Under the pieces are notes generated by a model. It worked only from the letters and a program-made list of their open reading frames with translations, was not told where the DNA came from and ran no database searches. This document shows positions 60,698-64,000 of a stretch of 64,000 bases of DNA, piece after piece. This DNA comes from Desulfurococcus sp. GTDB lineage: Archaea > Thermoproteota > Thermoprotei_A > Sulfolobales > Desulfurococcaceae. Within the stretch, counting starts at the first letter, position 1. Each line of letters starts with the position of its first letter. The stretch spans positions 1-64,000 of the forward strand of contig JAPNUX010000004.1 in NCBI GenBank assembly GCA_026626905.1, given 5' to 3'. The translations under genes and the position numbers were made by a program.

Positions 60698-61485
60698 TTG
60701 TAATGGAGAATGTTGTGAAGAAATATGCTGGTAGCATAGTGTTGAAGAATATTAGTCTCAGTATATCAGAGGGTAGTCGAGTAGTTATTGTAGGACCAAA
60801 TGGTTCAGGTAAAACTACTCTGATAAAAATATTGCTGGGGCTGACGGGAAGGGATAGTGGAGTAGTCAAGGTATTCGGTATAGACCCATCAAGTAGGAAA
60901 TTCGATGAGATGAGAAGAAATATAGGGTATCTCCCCGAGAAAACAACTCTCATCCAAGGGATGAGGGTTGAAGACTATCTAGACTATGTATCAAGTATTA
61001 AGGGATGCTACGGGTATGAAGATGTATTAGATCAGTTCAACCTAGTAAAGTACAGGAGATATAAATTAAAGGCTCTCTCCCAAGGCTATAAGAGAAGAGT
61101 TCTATTAGCAGCCTCCCTCCTATGTAAACCTAGATTGCTAATACTTGATGAACCATATGCTAACATAGATCTTGAAACAAAGCTAGTTATAGATGACCTA
61201 TTAAACAACATAGCTAGGGAGCACATAACTATGCTTATGACAACACATATAGAGCCCTCTCTAAACAACTATACAGCGATTGTTATGATAAATGGAGAAA
61301 TAATTGGAAAGATAGAAATGGAAAATACAATTAAATTAACATTAATGTGTAGCGGTGAAAAGATCGAGCTCACTGAAAGAGAACTAGACAAAGTAAACTA
61401 TCTAGTAAGATCTGGATGCAACCTTACGGAAATATCAACAAGTTCCCTTACAGCGAGGCTTAGACACCTAATTCACCATCGATAA
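60691..61485 (+). CDS. Cassette 2 ABC transporter ATPase
   Basis: A 264-residue ATPase with Walker A GPNGSGKT (35-42), Q-loop GYLPEK, signature LSQGYKRRVLLA, Walker B LLILDEPYANID and the switch His in TTHIE. Like its cassette 1 counterpart it is intact although the permease is broken. Both have the NatA/CcmA-like exporter form. Confidence 0.92.
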   Translation: MVVVMENVVKKYAGSIVLKNISLSISEGSRVVIVGPNGSGKTTLIKILLGLTGRDSGVVKVFGIDPSSRKFDEMRRNIGYLPEKTTLIQGMRVEDYLDYVSSIKGCYGYEDVLDQFNLVKYRRYKLKALSQGYKRRVLLAASLLCKPRLLILDEPYANIDLETKLVIDDLLNNIAREHITMLMTTHIEPSLNNYTAIVMINGEIIGKIEMENTIKLTLMCSGEKIELTERELDKVNYLVRSGCNLTEISTSSLTARLRHLIHHR

Positions 61486-61640
61486 ATAATTCCCTAAATT
61501 AACTAGCATGTGATCTAAGCAATTCCCTCATATAGTATTGTAGTTTACCAACAATACCTATCGATGCTAATATGAGAATAAAATGGTGTAGAAAGACATA
61601 TAGATTAGTGGAGAGCTCACAGTAGACTTGATACGTGCTC

Positions 61641-62366
61641 TCAGAGCCCTCTAGTAAGACTTCTTCGCAGCTCGACTGCTCTATCAGGGTAGTCTGTAGC
61701 TATCCCGTCGACGCCTGCCTTATATGCTTTCACCATGTCGCTGGGGTTATTGATCGTCCAGGCGACAACCTTTAAACCCAGTTTGCGTGCAAGCCTGTTA
61801 GCCCTAGCAGTAGCAATCCTGTAGTAGGGGAGGACTATGCTTGCACCCAGCTCTCTAGCTCTAGTGATCTTACCGAGAGGCATGTAGTATATTAAGCCTG
61901 TAGCCACAGAGGGGTTGAGTCTTCTAACTTCAACTAGAACTTCCTCCAGGAAGCTTATTACGGCTACATTGCTTAAAGCCTTGTAGAACTCGATGAGCTC
62001 TACTGTTCTCTTAGTTGCCTCAGCCTCCTTGACTTCAATGAATACCCCGGCTCTCCCATCAACTAGCTCTAAGACTTCCTCTAGCAGAGGGATTACCTCG
62101 CCATTAATCCTCACGTTGCTTCGAAGCCACTCGAAGTCTACATCCCTAATGCTTCTCTCAACACCTGCTAGACGCTTAAGGTTAGCGTCATGGAAGACTA
62201 CTATCCTGCCATCCCTGGTGGCTCTTACATCAATCTCCACGATGTCGGCTCCAGCTTTTACACCAGCTTCAACAGCTTTAAGCGTGTTCTCAGGTGCTAT
62301 GCCACCGGCACCTCTATGGCCTACCACTGTGAAAGGCTTCATGTTAAGCTTCTCGAGTATACTCAT
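61641..62366 (-). CDS. Glycerophosphodiester phosphodiesterase
   Basis: A 241-residue GDPD TIM-barrel enzyme: VGHRGAGGIAPENTLKAVEAG (catalytic His and Glu), VEIDVRATRDGRIVVFHD (Glu/Asp metal ligands and second His), FIEVKE, and WTINNPSDM near the end. It hydrolyses glycerophosphodiesters to glycerol phosphate and an alcohol; in archaea it may act on polar-lipid headgroups. Complete length; cytoplasmic. Confidence 0.95.
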   Translation of the reverse strand: MSILEKLNMKPFTVVGHRGAGGIAPENTLKAVEAGVKAGADIVEIDVRATRDGRIVVFHDANLKRLAGVERSIRDVDFEWLRSNVRINGEVIPLLEEVLELVDGRAGVFIEVKEAEATKRTVELIEFYKALSNVAVISFLEEVLVEVRRLNPSVATGLIYYMPLGKITRARELGASIVLPYYRIATARANRLARKLGLKVVAWTINNPSDMVKAYKAGVDGIATDYPDRAVELRRSLTRGL

Positions 62367-62503
62367 TCAACCACTCTCAGAGCTATATTATGAGCAAATG
62401 GTGTTAATGAACCCTGCTTGCGAAAACTGCTGGAGGCGCTGCGGGATAGAAGACCCTGCTGCTTGGTAGGCTTAAAGGTATGCTTGAATATCCTGCTGGA
62501 AGC

Positions 62504-62791
62504 CTACTTGGAGCTAGAGTGCTGGGCGGGAATGTATACTGGTGCTCTCCTCCCACCGCTGTACAATTTAAGAATACCTTTCCTTGCAGCCTCGCGGAGT
62601 ATCTTTCTCGCTGTGCTAATTCTTATGTTTAGCTCCTGAGCCAACGTGTAGGGAGTATAGTACTTTACCTCTCCTCTGGATACACTAGCCTGTATCCTCT
62701 TCAGTAAGTCTCCTCTAGGCTCGAATATATTCGCCTTAGACTCCCTGCTACTTGGAGCCGGCTGTGGAGTAGTCTTCTTGCGCTCAGACAC
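62504..62791 (-). CDS. rps25e: Ribosomal protein eS25
   Basis: A 95-residue small-subunit protein. A Lys/Pro-rich disordered N-terminus precedes the winged helix YYTPYTLAQELNIRISTARKILREAARKGILKLYSGGRRAPVYIPA, matching eS25. Located 22 bases downstream of DUF998 on the same strand, so it may share that transcript. Confidence 0.9.
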   Translation of the reverse strand: MSERKKTTPQPAPSSRESKANIFEPRGDLLKRIQASVSRGEVKYYTPYTLAQELNIRISTARKILREAARKGILKLYSGGRRAPVYIPAQHSSSK

Positions 62792-62813
62792 TTAAACCAC
62801 CCTTTACAATCTA

Positions 62814-63359
62814 CTACCTGCATCCTGGATTTTTAAAAGCATAAGTGTAGAGGTAGGGGATAGTGAAGCATGCAATAGATACTAGCTCGGGGACTGCTGC
62901 TCCACGTGGAATCTTGTAGGCTAAGTGAAGAATCCATGCAGCCAGCCCTACAAGCAGGGCTACTAGGGATAGCGCTTTAACAGCTGGACCCTCCTCGACA
63001 ACCACCATCCAGGCTAGAAAGAATGCTGTCCCCATGAAGAATAGTATTGAGGCAGCAAGGTGAAGCCAACCGTAGGCTTCATTGAATACACCAACAAAGA
63101 CCAGGGATACTGATGTAAAGACGAGAATAGCATTATACGATCTACGGGTTGAACGAGATGTTAAAGCAACAGTATAAGCTAGCAGGCCGCCTAAGACGAC
63201 TCCCGTGTTAAAGACTGCTGCCACGCTACTCTTCTCCGAGTGGCCTAGGTCGCTTAAAGCATTACTTAAAGGATTAAACCAGCCTGAGAGAACTGAGGCT
63301 ACAACGATAAATACCAGCGGGATTGCAATTGAGAGGAAGGGCAGGTAGCAGTACCTCAA
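62814..63359 (-). CDS. DUF998 membrane protein
   Basis: A 181-residue protein with six membrane helices. It opens IPLVFIVVASVLSGWFNPLSNALSDLGHSEKSSVAAVFNTGVVLGG, cited for its NPLSNALSDLGHS-x-x-AxxFNTG element, which is diagnostic of DUF998. Function unknown. It lies seven bases downstream of the ABC-2 permease gene. Confidence 0.9.
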   Translation of the reverse strand: MRYCYLPFLSIAIPLVFIVVASVLSGWFNPLSNALSDLGHSEKSSVAAVFNTGVVLGGLLAYTVALTSRSTRRSYNAILVFTSVSLVFVGVFNEAYGWLHLAASILFFMGTAFFLAWMVVVEEGPAVKALSLVALLVGLAAWILHLAYKIPRGAAVPELVSIACFTIPYLYTYAFKNPGCR

Positions 63360-63366
63360 GCTGCTT

Positions 63367-64000
63367 TCACCCTATGAGGTTCCTCATGTAGAGCTTGTAG
63401 GCTGCAATCAACACCGTAATCGTCCATACGAGTAAACCTATAGTGTTGAAGAATAAGTCCACGCTCTCGTAGTAGCCGAACCCCCATCTATACATTGATG
63501 TAGCCATTGATAACGGTGAATAGTAGACTAGAGGGGCTGCAAAGCCTAGTCTAGCCTTTACAACCTGCTCGGGAAAGAAGACATTGGAGACTAGGAAGAG
63601 TAGATTGTAGGTTAGAGATCTAATTGTAGCCTGCAGATTAAAGTCTCTTGTGACAGTTGAAAGCGAGATTGAAAGGCTGGCCATTAGTGCTGATAGAGTG
63701 ATACTAGTGTAGGCTATGAACAGCCATTTCAAGGGGGATGGGAAACCCATTAATAGTGCTGCGAAAACAAGGAATCCAGCCTGATATATCAGCCCTCTTA
63801 ACATTCCACCCAGCATACGGCCTGCTACAAGCACGCTCCTCTTTACTGGGAGGGATACAAGGTATAGTGTAACCTCTCTTCTAAGCTCAACACCCACCTC
63901 TCTGCCGATACTGAACGAGGAGATGAATATGGATAACCCGAGTATCCCTGGAGTAATGAATTTAATGTAGTCTGGGATATACTTCGGGTTTACAATACCC
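63367..64000 (-). CDS. ABC-2 type transporter permease, partial
   Basis: The frame continues past the right edge without a stop (the first residues read, in order, VNPKYIPDYIKFITPGILGLSIFISSFSIGREVGVELRREVTLYLVSLPVKR). This gives at least 211 residues: the C-terminal five helices of an ABC-2 permease with the RE..GxLExLxxxPv-like element (REVTLYLVSLPVKRSVLVAGRMLGGM). The N-terminus lies outside the window. Likely an exporter subunit; its ATPase should be just to the right. Confidence 0.85.
   Translation of the reverse strand, partial: GIVNPKYIPDYIKFITPGILGLSIFISSFSIGREVGVELRREVTLYLVSLPVKRSVLVAGRMLGGMLRGLIYQAGFLVFAALLMGFPSPLKWLFIAYTSITLSALMASLSISLSTVTRDFNLQATIRSLTYNLLFLVSNVFFPEQVVKARLGFAAPLVYYSPLSMATSMYRWGFGYYESVDLFFNTIGLLVWTITVLIAAYKLYMRNLIG

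Noticed and set aside
37383-61500. IS element or transposase
   Set aside because: No transposase motif (DDE, HUH or serine recombinase) was found in any reading frame I examined.
62407-62469. 20-codon Cys-rich frame (MNPACENCWRRCG..)
   Set aside because: It has an attractive CxxC-type start, but it sits between two minus-strand genes, has no clear promoter or continuation, and is too short to support.

Overview
The window looks like chromosome from a hyperthermophilic crenarchaeon (Thermoproteota), most likely order Desulfurococcales (a Desulfurococcus/Thermosphaera-like organism). This is an inference from gene content and style, with no database search behind it. The supporting genes are archaeal-type AdoMet synthetase, NucS/EndoMS, RIO2, a TIP49/RuvB-like ATPase, a PAC2 chaperone, an Sm-like protein, Cdc6/Orc1, eS25, SufBCD, an O-phosphoserine sulfhydrylase-type enzyme, a DRG GTPase with a TGS domain, and DUF460, DUF996 and DUF998 proteins. 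There is also a tRNA-His with a 37/38 intron, TATA-like boxes close to starts, many GTG/TTG starts, and Arg/Ile codons rich in AGA/AGG/ATA.

Layout. 1-8 kb: a partial GH38 alpha-mannosidase, a GT4 glycosyltransferase, a ZIP metal transporter, a HEPN/MNT pair, and a decayed two-gene operon (YfcC-type carrier plus M20 peptidase). 8.3-37.4 kb: a dense block of apparently intact housekeeping genes for RNA metabolism and repair (Sm, NucS, SFM1-like), Rqc2, AdoMet synthetase, RIO2, CoA/amine metabolism, a proteostasis/RNase HII/DRG operon, sugar phosphate metabolism, cysteine synthesis, carbamate kinase, sufCBD, Cdc6, THUMP and a type IV pilin-like protein. A candidate C/D box sRNA (19.9 kb) and a tiny Lys/Glu-rich transcription unit (34.4 kb) lie between these genes. 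37.4-61.5 kb: an AT-richer accessory region with tRNA-Gly and tRNA-His, two ABC-transporter/surface-protein cassettes plus a fragment of a third, two more HEPN/MNT pairs, a large type IIG restriction-modification enzyme, a separate N6-adenine methyltransferase, a GH12 glucanase, a DUF438/PAS sensor with an HTH regulator, and many frameshifted or truncated genes. 61.6-64 kb: glycerophosphodiesterase, eS25, DUF998 and the end of an ABC-2 permease.

Most notable are short repeats in the accessory region. Six copies of a roughly 24-nt element ending in GACTGAAAG, the shape of a crenarchaeal CRISPR repeat, lie in the intergenic or 3'-terminal parts of accessory genes. Two copies follow a nearly identical promoter-like leader, and one of these leaders is followed by repeat, 46-nt spacer, repeat. 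No cas gene is present in the window. Separately, a perfect 24-nt direct repeat (40001 and 48507) brackets 8.5 kb and supplies the stop codon of a truncated radical SAM gene. I found frameshifts only in accessory genes, not in the housekeeping block, so they look more like real decay than random sequencing error, although some sit in homopolymers.

All identifications are by eye from motifs and general family knowledge.
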